Origin: a virus
Length of the DNA: 64,000 bases
Direction: 5' to 3' (one strand)
IMG/VR virus record: IMGVR_UViG_3300021475_000010
Coordinates: 1-64,000 of that record
Positions within the stretch are counted from its first letter, which is position 1. Each line of letters begins with the position of its first letter. Below the pieces are notes generated by a model that was given only the letters and a program-made list of their open reading frames with translations, did not search any database and was not told the origin of the DNA. Shown one piece after another: positions 53,972 to 63,099 of the stretch. A program made the translations under genes and the position numbers.

Positions 53972-54282
53972 TTCTGGAAGACGGCCTCGATCTGGTAGTT
54001 CTCCAGGTCAAGCTCCCACCACAGCTTGAGTTCGTCGGGGTCATCAATAACCCCTTGAGCCCAAACGTCCCAGTCGCCCTGGCCGGCCCCTCGCATAGCT
54101 GAGGCAGGCCAGGCCCCTGGATGGAGAATGTGGATAACGTGTCCACCTACCCTGACGGTGATTGGATTCCCGACGCGCTCCTGGCGTAGCTGATCTCCTT
54201 CAAGATCGAGGTCGAGATCAACACTCTCGTTGTCCTCGGGCGTGTCTTGAAGTTCCGGGTCTTCTTGCATCTCGGCTACCAT
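53893..54282 (-). CDS. Tail assembly chaperone, short form
   Basis: 129 residues, located between the major tail protein and the tape measure, as lambda gpG. Acidic N-terminus (EDPELQDTPEDNESVD), then a beta-rich domain with PITVRVGGHVIHI. Contains the slip site 14 codons before its stop; most ribosomes should stop here, a few shift to the 53450 frame. Confidence 0.88.
   Translation of the reverse strand: MVAEMQEDPELQDTPEDNESVDLDLDLEGDQLRQERVGNPITVRVGGHVIHILHPGAWPASAMRGAGQGDWDVWAQGVIDDPDELKLWWELDLENYQIEAVFQKCGEKARLTVGKSQRRSGSRARMRRK
53938..53944 (-). promoter_or_regulatory. Programmed -1 frameshift slippery site
   Basis: The heptamer G GGA AAA (zero-frame codons GGA AAA) is in exact register with the short chaperone and slips to GGG AAA in the second frame. 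It fits the X XXY YYZ rule and is a known actinophage slip sequence. Confidence 0.9.
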
Positions 54283-54300
54283 GGCGGGCTCTCCTGCCTA

Positions 54301-55023
54301 TCAGGTGAAGTAGGAGGTCATGGACTTGCCGTAGTTCACGGCCCGCTGAGCCACGCCGGTCGCGGCACCGATGGTGCCGGGGTAGAACGTGAACGTCAGG
54401 TCGGTCGTTATGATGTCTCCCTGCTGCGCCTGGCGGTTCCCGCGAGCGGTTACCTTGGCGAACGGAGCGTATAGGCGCTCCTGCTTTGCGCCATCGATGC
54501 TGTCGAAGATCAGGCCGTAGCGATTGTCGGCCGGAGGGTCGGGGATGATGTAGACCGCGGAATGGAGCGGCAGCGCCGAAGTCGACGTGGTGCTGTCCTT
54601 GAGAGGAGACGTGGCGGTGGGGAATACTGGCACGTCGTCGTACAGGGCCAGAACGGCCGGGTTCATGCCCTCCAGGAAGGTGGCCTGGGCCGTCTTGCTT
54701 CCGCCGGTTAGGATGGAGCGGACGGGCGTCAGGACCCCGGCAGCTGGGATGTCCTTGATCGTCTCGTCGAGCTTGAAGATGTAGCCGGATACGTCGACCC
54801 AGCCTAGGCAGTGGTAGGTCGCTGCCACGATGGTGCTTGGGTCCTCGAAGCCCAGCGGCGCTCCGACGTTCGGGAGTCCCACCCAGCACACGACGTCACC
54901 GGCCGCGTAGAGCAGCGTGTTGTCCTTGTACGGTCCTGTTGCCGGGACGGGGAGCCCGAACAGGCTGGGGTTGTCTGTGAGCACTTGCGGGTTACGAGCT
55001 ACGGCCTTGGTGTCGTCAGGCAT
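54301..55023 (-). CDS. Major tail protein
   Basis: 240 residues, beta-rich, of the tail-tube type: VDVSGYIFKLDETIKDIPAA, TFLEGMNPAVLALY, ARGNRQAQQGDIITTDLTFT near the C-terminus. Position between head-tail genes and chaperones is the standard place. AGGAGAGGC lies before the ATG. Confidence 0.9.
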   Translation of the reverse strand: MPDDTKAVARNPQVLTDNPSLFGLPVPATGPYKDNTLLYAAGDVVCWVGLPNVGAPLGFEDPSTIVAATYHCLGWVDVSGYIFKLDETIKDIPAAGVLTPVRSILTGGSKTAQATFLEGMNPAVLALYDDVPVFPTATSPLKDSTTSTSALPLHSAVYIIPDPPADNRYGLIFDSIDGAKQERLYAPFAKVTARGNRQAQQGDIITTDLTFTFYPGTIGAATGVAQRAVNYGKSMTSYFT

Positions 55024-55031
55024 TGCCTCTC

Positions 55032-55445
55032 CTATGGGTGGATTCGCACTAGGTACGATGCGTTACTGCGGACTAGGTTCTGATTCAACTCCGGTACGAA
55101 TTTGGGTCCACTAATGACGGTGACGTGCTGTATAACTCCGTTCATGACTTGGGCGCTCATCAGGCTCTGCATGTCGGCCTGAATGTTCCGCGCGGCTTGT
55201 GATACATCGGTTGAGCTGTAACCCTTGTTTGTCTGTCCCCAGATATCAATGTCTACTACCGGATGGTCCATCCAGATGTGAGCCCCGACCGTCCCGCTCA
55301 CGCGCCTGATCCGCGCCGTCAGCGAGGGAAGGTCGCCGGCAGGCATTACAGTCACGAACCGGATGTCCGGCTCCATCGGTACGAGCGCGAATAGTAGCGC
55401 CGCCTCGACGTCAGGTAGCGGGGTGACCATCCGGGTAATAGGCAT
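55032..55445 (-). CDS. Tail terminator-like protein
   Basis: 137 residues. PDVEAALLFALVPM, RIRRVSGTV, VDIDIWGQT, AARNIQADMQSL fit the small alpha/beta tail-completion proteins (gpU-like) that cap the tail tube. Position just before the major tail gene agrees. Confidence 0.8.
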   Translation of the reverse strand: MPITRMVTPLPDVEAALLFALVPMEPDIRFVTVMPAGDLPSLTARIRRVSGTVGAHIWMDHPVVDIDIWGQTNKGYSSTDVSQAARNIQADMQSLMSAQVMNGVIQHVTVISGPKFVPELNQNLVRSNASYLVRIHP

Positions 55446-55446
55446 G

Positions 55447-55773
55447 TTACATCCTTAGCTCTCGCGCCGCGCGTAGAAGTGTATGGTACGGCTCAAGACC
55501 TCGGTGTCCATACTCGACGAACTTGGCCTCAGGCGAGTAGTTCTCCACGATCGCCTCGACCCTGTCTCCGGTAGCTCCACCGAACCGGTGGGACCGGACG
55601 CGGAAGCTAGCCTTGTATCGTCCTGCGTGCTCGTCGCCCAGAGGACTACCGATCGGAGCCATCACGATCGCGCGCTCCATGATCTGAGTTGCCGTGCGCT
55701 CGACTACGCGCATCAGCATCTCGGAGTTCAGGAACTCACGCATGCCCGGCTCGTTTCTTGTGTAGTCGCTCAC
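55447..55773 (-). CDS. HK97 gp10-like head-tail connector
   Basis: 108 residues from GTG 55773, chosen for AAGGGAG seven bases upstream and GTGA overlap with the upstream stop. RTATQIMERAIVMAPIGSP and GRYKASFRVRS, then VEYGHRGLEPYHTLLRAA match the gp10/HK97 family pattern. Joins head and tail. Confidence 0.82.
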   Translation of the reverse strand: MSDYTRNEPGMREFLNSEMLMRVVERTATQIMERAIVMAPIGSPLGDEHAGRYKASFRVRSHRFGGATGDRVEAIVENYSPEAKFVEYGHRGLEPYHTLLRAARELRM

Positions 55774-56120
55774 GGCGATGCTCCCTTCACGATCTGTCCG
55801 CTGACGCGGATCGGGGACGTATGCCCAGAGAACGGGGACATCCATCGGTCTGGTTCGCCTATTACTTCGTACTCAACGCCGTCGACTATCATAGCGTCGA
55901 GATAACCGACATCCGTTCCGTAGGGCACGAACACGAGGATGTTCGTTGCTACTTGATCTGTGAAGTTCACTGCCTCCCGGCTGGTAGTTTGCTGGACTGA
56001 ACAGGGTCCGACCTTCACCTCGGTGAATGAGTAGGTATCGTTGTTGTATTCGTCCTGACCTGCTACTACGCGATGCCGAAGCGTCACGTACTGACCATGC
56101 GGTAGCGCTGGAAACATCAA
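55770..56120 (-). CDS. Head closure protein (head-tail adaptor)
   Basis: 116 residues, beta-barrel type: YVTLRHRVVAGQDEYNNDTY, then VDGVEYEVIGEPDRW. This matches phage head-closure (gp16/SPP1-like) proteins in sequence style and order. Overlaps the connector gene by four bases. Confidence 0.82.
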   Translation of the reverse strand: MMFPALPHGQYVTLRHRVVAGQDEYNNDTYSFTEVKVGPCSVQQTTSREAVNFTDQVATNILVFVPYGTDVGYLDAMIVDGVEYEVIGEPDRWMSPFSGHTSPIRVSGQIVKGASP

Positions 56121-56803
56121 CTACGCCTAACTGCTATTGATCCCACCTTGAATCTGTAGTCCCCTAGTATCTCGTCCATGCCGAAGTCGCGAAGTGCCGC
56201 GTAAAGCCCGGCCATTGCTCCGCCCCCTGTACCACCCCCGCTATAGCTTCTCCGCATGCTATAGCTATACGCACCGATAGATTCACTCTGAAGGGTAGCC
56301 GACATCGTTGGAGTCGACAACTCCGATATGATCGCAGAGCACAGAAGGCCCTCGATGTCTGCCGGTACATTGCGGTAGCCGTGCTCGTATTCTATGTCGT
56401 ACGAGTGGCTGTACCACGCCGCATTGTACCAGAACGTAGGTAGGTTGATGATGCCGGAATAGCGCGGCTCCGGTATGGTGACGGTGTCCACGCCGTCGAA
56501 GATGAACCAGGTTATCGGGATGCTTGGTATTGACCCGACGCCCGCCCGAGCTATGACCGTAATGACCTGGTATATCGGTCGTCCGGGCAGGACGATGAGA
56601 CCATCAGGCGCAGCCATGGTAATGGTGTCTGTTGCCTCATAGATGAACGTGTTCCGCGCTCGCCTGCGGATGATAGCGCTACCATCCTTGAGCATAGCGT
56701 CGACACGCGCTGCCTCAACCTGGTTCAGGTTCCTACCCAGCCTGGCTATAATCGCATCTGGATCAGCCAAGCTGGGTAGCGAACCATCAGTCGGATAGAT
56801 CAC
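56117..56803 (-). CDS. Head-tail connector (gp6/gp15-like)
   Basis: 228 residues. Follows the capsid gene. SLADPDAIIARLGRNLNQVE then helical connector pattern, beta insertion with RPIYQVITVIAR, and a C-terminal helix-rich part with SYSMRRSYSGG. The size exceeds the simplest adaptors (about 110 residues), as in other actinophages. Confidence 0.8.
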   Translation of the reverse strand: MIYPTDGSLPSLADPDAIIARLGRNLNQVEAARVDAMLKDGSAIIRRRARNTFIYEATDTITMAAPDGLIVLPGRPIYQVITVIARAGVGSIPSIPITWFIFDGVDTVTIPEPRYSGIINLPTFWYNAAWYSHSYDIEYEHGYRNVPADIEGLLCSAIISELSTPTMSATLQSESIGAYSYSMRRSYSGGGTGGGAMAGLYAALRDFGMDEILGDYRFKVGSIAVRRS

Positions 56804-56806
56804 CGA

Positions 56807-58042
56807 CTACTCCTTGTTGTCGCGCTCCCTGGTTGCGGCCCTGCGCGCGGGACGCGTGCGCTCCTGGCGACGGTGGGCTGCGGTCTCCAGACCCTCGCGC
56901 GCCTCGGACTCGACCTGCTCCGCGTACTCGCGCTGGGCGAGCATGGCGTCCGTCTCCTGCTCGTTGTCCAGGTCCACCTCGGACGCCGCGCCCTCGACGG
57001 CATAGCTGCCGACGTACGGGTACGGCGGTGCCTGGATGACGCTGATCGCTGCGGCTGCTGGCGGGGTCGCGCCGACAGGAAGGATCGCGCCGAACGGCCA
57101 ACGGTTGTTGGGCGGGGGAGTACCGGTCATTGGCTTGGTCGGCTCCATGATCGTGACCGGGTTGACCGTCGCGTACGCGAGACGCATCGTCATACGCATG
57201 GCGACCGTGTCCTGCTGCATCAGGTTCAGGATGACCTGGCCGGAGTCGTTGGAGATGACGCCCTCGGTGAACATCTTGAAGCTGATGTCGCGCCGGATAC
57301 CGATCATGGCCTTGGTGAAGTCCCCGGCGAGCATAACCGCGCCGCCGAGCCCCATCTGCCACGAGCCGTTGTTGATCTCGTTCATGCCGTAGCCGTACAG
57401 GACTCCGCCCGGCCGACCGGTCATGTCCGGCTGATAGATCGGGACGCCCTGCGCGGAACGCAGACCGGCGAGGTTCCAGCTCGTACCCGGCATGGCCGCG
57501 AAGCCGTTGACGGTGTAGCCGGTCGTCGCCATCATCGCGCCGAGCTTGGTCACGTCCTGGCCGAGGTCGACGCCAGTACCCTGGACGACGAAGTGCTGGG
57601 ACTTGGCCGCACCGGGGAAGACAGCCTCGCCCCAGGTGGACGGCTTGTTGATGCCCCAGAGGACGGCGAGGTCGATCAGCTGTCCGACAGCCTCTGTGAT
57701 ACGCGGCTGGACCTGGCCCCAGAGCGGGACATCCGCGTCGTCCAGATATGCCTCAGGGATGGGAACGATGCAGGCGATCTCTTCGACCACCAGCACAACG
57801 TTCTTCCACTGCTGCATGGTCGTCTGCTTCATGCCGGTGTCGCCGCCAACCCAGTAGGCGACGGGCAGAACGTCCAGGACCGGCATGCGCTGGGTCTTGG
57901 AGGATAGGGGCGTACTCGCCATCAAGCTCAGCGCCGCGCTAGCCTTGGGGGCTTCCTGAATGATAGCTGTCGCCAGCGGCTCAGGAACAAGCGGGTCCGA
58001 GCCCGTCGTAGTACGCCCGACATGGGTGTTGTACGTGGGCAT
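56807..58042 (-). CDS. Major capsid protein, HK97 fold
   Basis: 411 residues. Phage_capsid family: LATAIIQEAPKASAALSLM (N-arm), MPVLDVLPVAYWVGGDTG, EEIACIVPIPEAYLDD, AVLWGINKP. The C-terminal 60 residues (acidic then Arg-rich: ARREGLE type) extend past the usual fold and could contact DNA or accessory proteins. No protease gene is visible in the window. Confidence 0.93.
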   Translation of the reverse strand: MPTYNTHVGRTTTGSDPLVPEPLATAIIQEAPKASAALSLMASTPLSSKTQRMPVLDVLPVAYWVGGDTGMKQTTMQQWKNVVLVVEEIACIVPIPEAYLDDADVPLWGQVQPRITEAVGQLIDLAVLWGINKPSTWGEAVFPGAAKSQHFVVQGTGVDLGQDVTKLGAMMATTGYTVNGFAAMPGTSWNLAGLRSAQGVPIYQPDMTGRPGGVLYGYGMNEINNGSWQMGLGGAVMLAGDFTKAMIGIRRDISFKMFTEGVISNDSGQVILNLMQQDTVAMRMTMRLAYATVNPVTIMEPTKPMTGTPPPNNRWPFGAILPVGATPPAAAAISVIQAPPYPYVGSYAVEGAASEVDLDNEQETDAMLAQREYAEQVESEAREGLETAAHRRQERTRPARRAATRERDNKE

Positions 58043-58088
58043 GGGTGCTCTTTCCGCGCGGACGCGGCGTTACTGCTTGGCGCTCGCG

Positions 58089-58724
58089 CTAACTGTCGTC
58101 TCCGTGGACGAGCTGCCGGAACAACTGTTCAGGACCCGTAAGGCTGACGCCAGTGGCGGGTGATGACCCGGTCCGCATCGTACCGACTGGAGCCTGACCA
58201 CGGACAGTAGGGCGTCCGTTGTTGGTGCCAGTAGGCTGCTTAGACCGCGCCTCAATGCGACTGGTGATTTCTTCCTCAATGAGCCTTGACAGCGTTGCTG
58301 CCCGATCGCCAATCTCCTCAGCGGTTCCATCACCGAGGTACTCGATCAGGTCGGGTGACAGGTCATTCGCGGCGGCAGCGAGCATCCGGTTCTGCTGAGT
58401 CGCCAAGGCGTCTCGCTCTTGTTCAGCAGCTATCCGGGCCTCTTGTGCCCTCTCCAGCTCGGACTTGTTGGCATCCTGCTGCTCGCGCCAGTTCTTGGCA
58501 GCGGCAGAGTTATCCCGTGCGGTCTTTTCGTGCCGCTGGGCCAACTTCTTCCAGCGTGCTAGCTCCTTGTTCAGCTCATCAGGGTCCTGCTGCTGCATGA
58601 CCTCGTGAAGCTGCTCTTCGGCCGCCTGGTCTTCAGGATGGCCTTCTTGCGTGGAGTCAGCACCGCCGGTGGGGTCGACCACTCCGGTGTCGCCAGCTAG
58701 TCCTTCAACTGCAGATTCGCTCAT
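58089..58724 (-). CDS. Scaffold protein
   Basis: 211 residues from ATG 58724 (AAGGA six bases upstream). Gln/Glu/Lys-rich coiled coil (LNKELARWKKLAQRHEKTAR, EQQDANKSELERAQEARI), an acidic N-terminus and a basic C-terminal half, the classic layout of scaffolding proteins just upstream of a capsid gene. Confidence 0.88.
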   Translation of the reverse strand: MSESAVEGLAGDTGVVDPTGGADSTQEGHPEDQAAEEQLHEVMQQQDPDELNKELARWKKLAQRHEKTARDNSAAAKNWREQQDANKSELERAQEARIAAEQERDALATQQNRMLAAAANDLSPDLIEYLGDGTAEEIGDRAATLSRLIEEEITSRIEARSKQPTGTNNGRPTVRGQAPVGTMRTGSSPATGVSLTGPEQLFRQLVHGDDS

Positions 58725-58812
58725 TCCCATTCCTTGCTCGCGTAGATTATAGCTGATCCGCGTCGTTTCGTCTAGTCCCGTCGCGGACGCTCTATATACG
58801 GGGCAGCGTTGT

Positions 58813-59049
58813 CTACTGCTCCGAGGGTGCATGACCAGGCCTGAACCCGGTCGCGCGCTGATGTAGATTCGAGCACAGGCCCTTGACTATCTCCTGGCTC
58901 ACGTACTTGCTGAGAAGCGCCTCGCACCTGTAGAAGTCGTCCTTCGTACCCCAGCCGATCTTGGCCGCGCCTGGCCCCTCGGCCCAGTACCGCATAAGCC
59001 GTTCTGTATCCTCTACGTCCTGTGCCGACGCTTCGCGCCCAGCTACCAT
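58813..59049 (-). CDS. Conserved hypothetical protein, head region
   Basis: 78 residues: DVEDTERLMRYWAEGPGAAK, IGWGTKDDFYRC, then HQRATGFRPGHAPSE. I recognise this style (WAEGxGAAKIxWG, ATGFxPGHAP) from many actinophage head modules, without a known role. Confidence 0.82.
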   Translation of the reverse strand: MVAGREASAQDVEDTERLMRYWAEGPGAAKIGWGTKDDFYRCEALLSKYVSQEIVKGLCSNLHQRATGFRPGHAPSEQ

Positions 59050-59050
59050 A

Positions 59051-59377
59051 TCACACCGCCTCGATGAGCAGAGGACCCTGGCTAGCGGTCCTCACGTTGT
59101 CGAACGGGTCGAAGACCCTGACCTTCCACCACCAGGCTCCAGTCACCTGGGTGTCAGCAGACGGGATGGCAAACGTGGAGAGCGTAGCGCCCAAGTTGTC
59201 GGGGTCGTCTAGCACTTCGCTATCGTACTTGATCACTTCTGGATCAGTGTCAGGTATCGTCTTGTCATCCTTGACATAGAATGTAGCCGTCATGCCCGTG
59301 CCGTCTGATATCTCAGGGAACCGCGCGGTCACGACGATGTCGTCTCCCTGCTTGAAGAACAGCGCTATCATGTCCAT
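59051..59377 (-). CDS. Beta-rich structural protein
   Basis: 108 residues, beta strands throughout (GDDIVVTARFPEISDG, MTATFYVKDD, GAWWWKVRVFDPFDN), resembling Ig-like or BppU-type domains of phage fibres. Directly after the repeat protein, so perhaps its partner. Confidence 0.72.
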   Translation of the reverse strand: MDMIALFFKQGDDIVVTARFPEISDGTGMTATFYVKDDKTIPDTDPEVIKYDSEVLDDPDNLGATLSTFAIPSADTQVTGAWWWKVRVFDPFDNVRTASQGPLLIEAV

Positions 59378-61488
59378 TATGTCACCTCTGCAGATATTTC
59401 GTTAGTTTCGATAGTAGCGGCGGCTGTATCGGACTCAACCGCCGCAACGACACTGTCTGCTACGACCGACGCCGAGAGCACGTTCACGCTTAGCTCCGCG
59501 CCAAGCTCATTACTAACCCAAACGATAGCCGTGACCTCTTCGGGCAGCGAACCCGCCACAAACGGCAAGCCTATCCAGCCACTCGCTTGACTCTGAGATA
59601 GCGCCAGTCCGGTGATTACTTCAAGCCCGGCCAGATAACCATCAGCGCTGCTATCCGTCTCCGCGCTACCGGACACGCTCATCACGAGGACGACCCCACC
59701 CAAGCCTACCGATACCGCGCGGGAGGTCCCTGAGAGCGCTCCCTGGGAACTTATACTACCGGACGCCGAGGACGCGTTAAAAGCCGTACCGGAGAGCATC
59801 ATAACCGATACGACCGCGCCGCTTGCCGTCGACACGGTAGCTGAGAAGCCTGCAATAGTCAGAGGCGGCTTGCCAACTATAGTAACATCGCCAGAGCCCT
59901 GGCTAGCTGTGGCGCTGGTCCCGGAGATTGCAGCCTCAAGCCCCAACCAACCGGTAGCACTCGATTGCGTCGATGCCGAGCCCGACATCGGTCCACCAGC
60001 TAGCCAGCCGTCTCCCTTGCTCGACGTGGCCGAAACACCGGCGACCACCCCGGCCAGCATAATGGAGCCCGCAGCAACACTGGCCGAGGTGGCCATACCA
60101 GTGACAGCCCCGACCAGTTGGATGGAGCCCGTAGCACCACTGGCCGAGACCGCACTGCCGGCTAGCACGCCCAAACGCGTCAACGCGCCGGTCGCTGCCG
60201 ACGCACTAACTGACATGCCAGCCAGAGCCGCGAAGAGGGACACGGTTCCATTCGCGGCGCTCTGCGTAGAGGCTACGCCATTCACATCATAAGTGATAGC
60301 CCCTACATGAATAACCACCGCGCCAGACGCAGAGCTGATTGCGGCAGAAGAACCCGCAACGGGCGACAGTCTGCCGAGGGTGCCTGACGCGGTGGAGGTT
60401 GTGGAGGACGACCCCGCGCAGGCCAGGGTCATAGTAATAGAGCCAGATGCAGCAGATGCGGTCGAGGCCGAGCCAGATACTATGTCCTCTCCGCCAATTG
60501 CCCCAGTAGCAGAGGACGCGGTAGCGGACGAACCTGACAGAACAAGTATAGCGACCACCGCGCCTGAGGCAGCGCTAACCGTGGTGGCGGTCCCACTGAT
60601 TGGAGAAAGCGTGCCGAGGGAACCTGACGCGGTGGTCGCGGTCGAGGACGTACCCGATACGGAACCGATCAAAACCACGGCACCGTTAGCCTGGGACGCG
60701 GTGGCGGATTGCCCAGCCATCGGAGAGAACCGAGACACAGACCCGGAGGCTGTACTCATTGTGACGGACGAACCCGCCACCGCGCCGATCAACACTACTG
60801 AGCCCGCTGCGGATGACGCAGTAGACGAGTAACCAGATATGGCAGCAGCTGTAAATGCACCGGTAGCAGATGAGGAGGATGCGCCTGACCCCGCGCAGGC
60901 AAGTATCTGGGCTATCGTTCCTGACGCGGCCGAGGTCGTTGTGGCGAAACCGTTAATGCCGCCGAGACCAGAAATGGTGCCGAACGCTGACGAAGCAGAA
61001 AGCGCGGTGCCTGAAATGACGCCTATGCGTACAACTGTGCCTGACGCCGACGAGGTAGTCGAGGCCGAGCCGTTGATCGAACCAAGCGCACTGATGGAGC
61101 CCGTAGCGGTCGATGTGCTCGACGCGGAGCCCGCAATGCGCATCGTAGTAGTGATGGCACCGGTCGCGGATGATGATGAAGCGCTAGAGCCTGATATGAC
61201 GGCGGTTCGCCCGAGCGAGCCGGTCGCGGATGATGTGCTAACCGCTAGGCCGTCAAGCTCCTGACCGGGCAGCCATACCGGAAGCACTGGCAGAACGCCC
61301 CAGGACGCCGGGAATGGTACTATCTGGTCGTCTGTGATAACACCTGGGTATGAATGCGATAGCGGCTGAATCTCGGCAAGAATACTAGGCGGGGGAGTTA
61401 CGGCAATGGCAGGACGTGTGCCGAATCCCGGCACGGTGTTGCCCCAGGGCTTACCGGCCGGAGTGACCTGGTACGGGTCCTGTGCCAT
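59377..61488 (-). CDS. Large 20-residue-repeat structural protein
   Basis: 703 residues. After a Pro-rich N-terminal section (1-77) come about 28 tandem units of 20 residues, consensus hydrophobic-x-G-S/T-S-A-T-x-S-x-A-S/T-G-x-V-x-x-L, such as VSGTSSTATTASGSLGTLSP. Two units are extended by 4-5 residues. The final 60 residues form an acidic beta-rich cap. Regular Gly/Ser/Ala repeats suggest a beta-solenoid or fibre. It lies among head genes, so a head fibre or decoration is likelier than a tail fibre. Family not identified. Confidence 0.85.
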   Translation of the reverse strand: MAQDPYQVTPAGKPWGNTVPGFGTRPAIAVTPPPSILAEIQPLSHSYPGVITDDQIVPFPASWGVLPVLPVWLPGQELDGLAVSTSSATGSLGRTAVISGSSASSSSATGAITTTMRIAGSASSTSTATGSISALGSINGSASTTSSASGTVVRIGVISGTALSASSAFGTISGLGGINGFATTTSAASGTIAQILACAGSGASSSSATGAFTAAAISGYSSTASSAAGSVVLIGAVAGSSVTMSTASGSVSRFSPMAGQSATASQANGAVVLIGSVSGTSSTATTASGSLGTLSPISGTATTVSAASGAVVAILVLSGSSATASSATGAIGGEDIVSGSASTASAASGSITMTLACAGSSSTTSTASGTLGRLSPVAGSSAAISSASGAVVIHVGAITYDVNGVASTQSAANGTVSLFAALAGMSVSASAATGALTRLGVLAGSAVSASGATGSIQLVGAVTGMATSASVAAGSIMLAGVVAGVSATSSKGDGWLAGGPMSGSASTQSSATGWLGLEAAISGTSATASQGSGDVTIVGKPPLTIAGFSATVSTASGAVVSVMMLSGTAFNASSASGSISSQGALSGTSRAVSVGLGGVVLVMSVSGSAETDSSADGYLAGLEVITGLALSQSQASGWIGLPFVAGSLPEEVTAIVWVSNELGAELSVNVLSASVVADSVVAAVESDTAAATIETNEISAEVT

Positions 61489-61922
61489 TACTCCTCGTAA
61501 GTAGCATACCCGCCAAACACGGAAGTTGACGCACCTATGTTCCAGACCACAAGCTCGGCAGGCCCGGACGGGATAACCAGTCCTCTACCCCAGCTCCAGA
61601 CGATACCCGCGCCTAGGGTAGCAGGCATACCGAACCGTCTCATGAAGTTAGCCGGGGATGTCGGCTTGGTCGTTGCCGCGACAGCTCCCATGCAAGCAGC
61701 AGCAGCAGCCGACGTGTCCTGCGGCTGCGGCGTTAGTGCGGTAGGCGTAACCGAGACAGCTGCCGGTCGTCCCAGGCCGACAACCGAGGCAGCCGCTGTT
61801 CCCGATTCAAGGAACACACCCATCTCGAACAAGCGCATATCCTTGCCCGCTGTGCTCCTGAGCCAGAATAGCGCGGATGCGGAAACTCCAGTCACCGTCC
61901 ACGCGACGTCATATAGAGCCAT
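61488..61922 (-). CDS. Hypothetical structural protein
   Basis: 144 residues, beta-rich with Ala/Thr-rich middle (FEMGVFLESGTAAASV, RRFGMPATLGAGIVWSWGRG). Style of phage virion accessory proteins. Touches both neighbours. Confidence 0.75.
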   Translation of the reverse strand: MALYDVAWTVTGVSASALFWLRSTAGKDMRLFEMGVFLESGTAAASVVGLGRPAAVSVTPTALTPQPQDTSAAAAACMGAVAATTKPTSPANFMRRFGMPATLGAGIVWSWGRGLVIPSGPAELVVWNIGASTSVFGGYATYEE

Positions 61923-62203
61923 TACGTAAACCTCATCGGTTCCGATAGCAGGGTTAGGACGACAGGAACAACGCCGCCTGCTTTAGCGCACTCCTGACAG
62001 ATGGCGCCACCGCAGGCCGCGATCGTCGCGTGTATAGGACATAGCCATATCTTCCGGTCATGCCCGACTACGCCACAGTACCTCTGGTACAAGGCCGCCG
62101 GAGTGGCTCCACACTCGACGCCCACGTCCACGATAGCGCTACACGGATACGCCCGCACTACCTTGAGGTCTGGAACAACCGGGCTGATCGTAAAGATTGT
62201 CAT
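61922..62203 (-). CDS. Hypothetical Cys-rich protein
   Basis: 93 residues from ATG 62203, one base after the upstream stop. Seven or eight Cys with His (CPIHATIAACGGAICQEC) suggest a zinc site. Located in the head region. Unknown. Confidence 0.7.
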   Translation of the reverse strand: MTIFTISPVVPDLKVVRAYPCSAIVDVGVECGATPAALYQRYCGVVGHDRKIWLCPIHATIAACGGAICQECAKAGGVVPVVLTLLSEPMRFT

Positions 62204-62204
62204 G

Positions 62205-62672
62205 TCACACCTGGCAGAGGAAGCCCACACCCGCGCTGCCAGTACCAGCAGCAGCCTGGAGGCTGTCTCCGATTGCCGGGGTACGCGACGACGCGAGTAG
62301 GAATGCTGCGATGGGATGAGCAGCGCCACCAGACACCGCGTCGGTAGCAATGCCCCAGTTGGCCGTGCCTGGCGCGGACGTGAACGGTCCCCAAGTGATC
62401 AGGGATGTGTTGTAGATGACCGAAGGGCTCGCGCCAGTAGCGGCCACGGGGCCATACGCCTGACGCGCGTACGCGCTCGCGGTAGGCAGCTCATTGATAC
62501 TGGCCCCGGACATGAGCACCTCGGTCGAGTTGAGCACACCCGAGGTCGCTGCGCTTGACAGCGCCAGGTAGGTCGCAGCTACGGCAGGGCTCTGGGCCTT
62601 CAGGAACACTGCGTTGAGGGCCTGCTGCTGCGCGTACTGCATGAGCTGGCCGGCTGATAGGAGAGTCATCAT
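62205..62672 (-). CDS. Hypothetical structural protein
   Basis: 155 residues, Ala/Ser/Thr-rich (AATYLALSSAATSGVLNSTE, TASAYARQAYGPVAATGASP), like phage head or tail accessory proteins. Overlaps the next gene upstream by four bases. Confidence 0.75.
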   Translation of the reverse strand: MMTLLSAGQLMQYAQQQALNAVFLKAQSPAVAATYLALSSAATSGVLNSTEVLMSGASINELPTASAYARQAYGPVAATGASPSVIYNTSLITWGPFTSAPGTANWGIATDAVSGGAAHPIAAFLLASSRTPAIGDSLQAAAGTGSAGVGFLCQV

Positions 62673-62923
62673 GCCTCCACTAGCTGGAAGGTGCTGTCGA
62701 ATATGTCTGGTTCAACCGTTGTGATACGGTTGATACCGGTTCCGTCGGTCCACTCGATGATGGGCCATTCTGAGTCCTCATCGAATGCGATCAGGGTGAC
62801 CTCTTGTCCATCCTTGAGGTCAAGTTCCCTCATCTCTGCGGTCAGGGGCTCGCCCTTGGCCAGCTCGCCGAAGCCAAGGCCGTCCGCATGACCGAATGCG
62901 TACCTCTCGCCTACGTTTGCCAT
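62669..62923 (-). CDS. Hypothetical protein
   Basis: 84 residues, acidic, with SH3-like strands (DGQEVTLIAFDEDSEWPIIE). The ATG overlaps the previous stop (TAATG). Unknown. Confidence 0.72.
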   Translation of the reverse strand: MANVGERYAFGHADGLGFGELAKGEPLTAEMRELDLKDGQEVTLIAFDEDSEWPIIEWTDGTGINRITTVEPDIFDSTFQLVEA

Positions 62924-63099
62924 TACTTCTTGCCTCGCTTCTTTGCGACCATCTCTCGGAATGCGTCCTCACGCTTCTGCGCGTCGGACTTGTTGCTGTC
63001 GTCCTCCTGCTCTTGATCCTCGTCGTCGCCCTTGTCGTTCTGGTCTTCTGCGTCGTCGGCCTGCTTGGCCTTTGCCTTCTTACTCGTTGTTCCGGCCAC
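62923..63099 (-). CDS. Hypothetical small charged protein
   Basis: 58 residues from GTG 63099, which overlaps the upstream stop (TAGTG); its own stop overlaps the next ATG. Composition is Lys/Asp/Glu/Gln-rich (KKAKAKQADDAEDQNDKG), a disordered or coiled chain. GGGAG lies nine bases before the GTG. Confidence 0.68.
   Translation of the reverse strand: MAGTTSKKAKAKQADDAEDQNDKGDDEDQEQEDDSNKSDAQKREDAFREMVAKKRGKK

Noticed and set aside
56873-57907. 344-codon + strand frame
   Set aside because: It is the antisense shadow of the major capsid gene, rich in Arg, Asp, Leu and His with no domain.
59870-61264. Several + strand open frames opposite the repeat protein
   Set aside because: Produced by the periodic Ala/Ser codons on the other strand; low-complexity Ala/Pro/Glu/Val translations.
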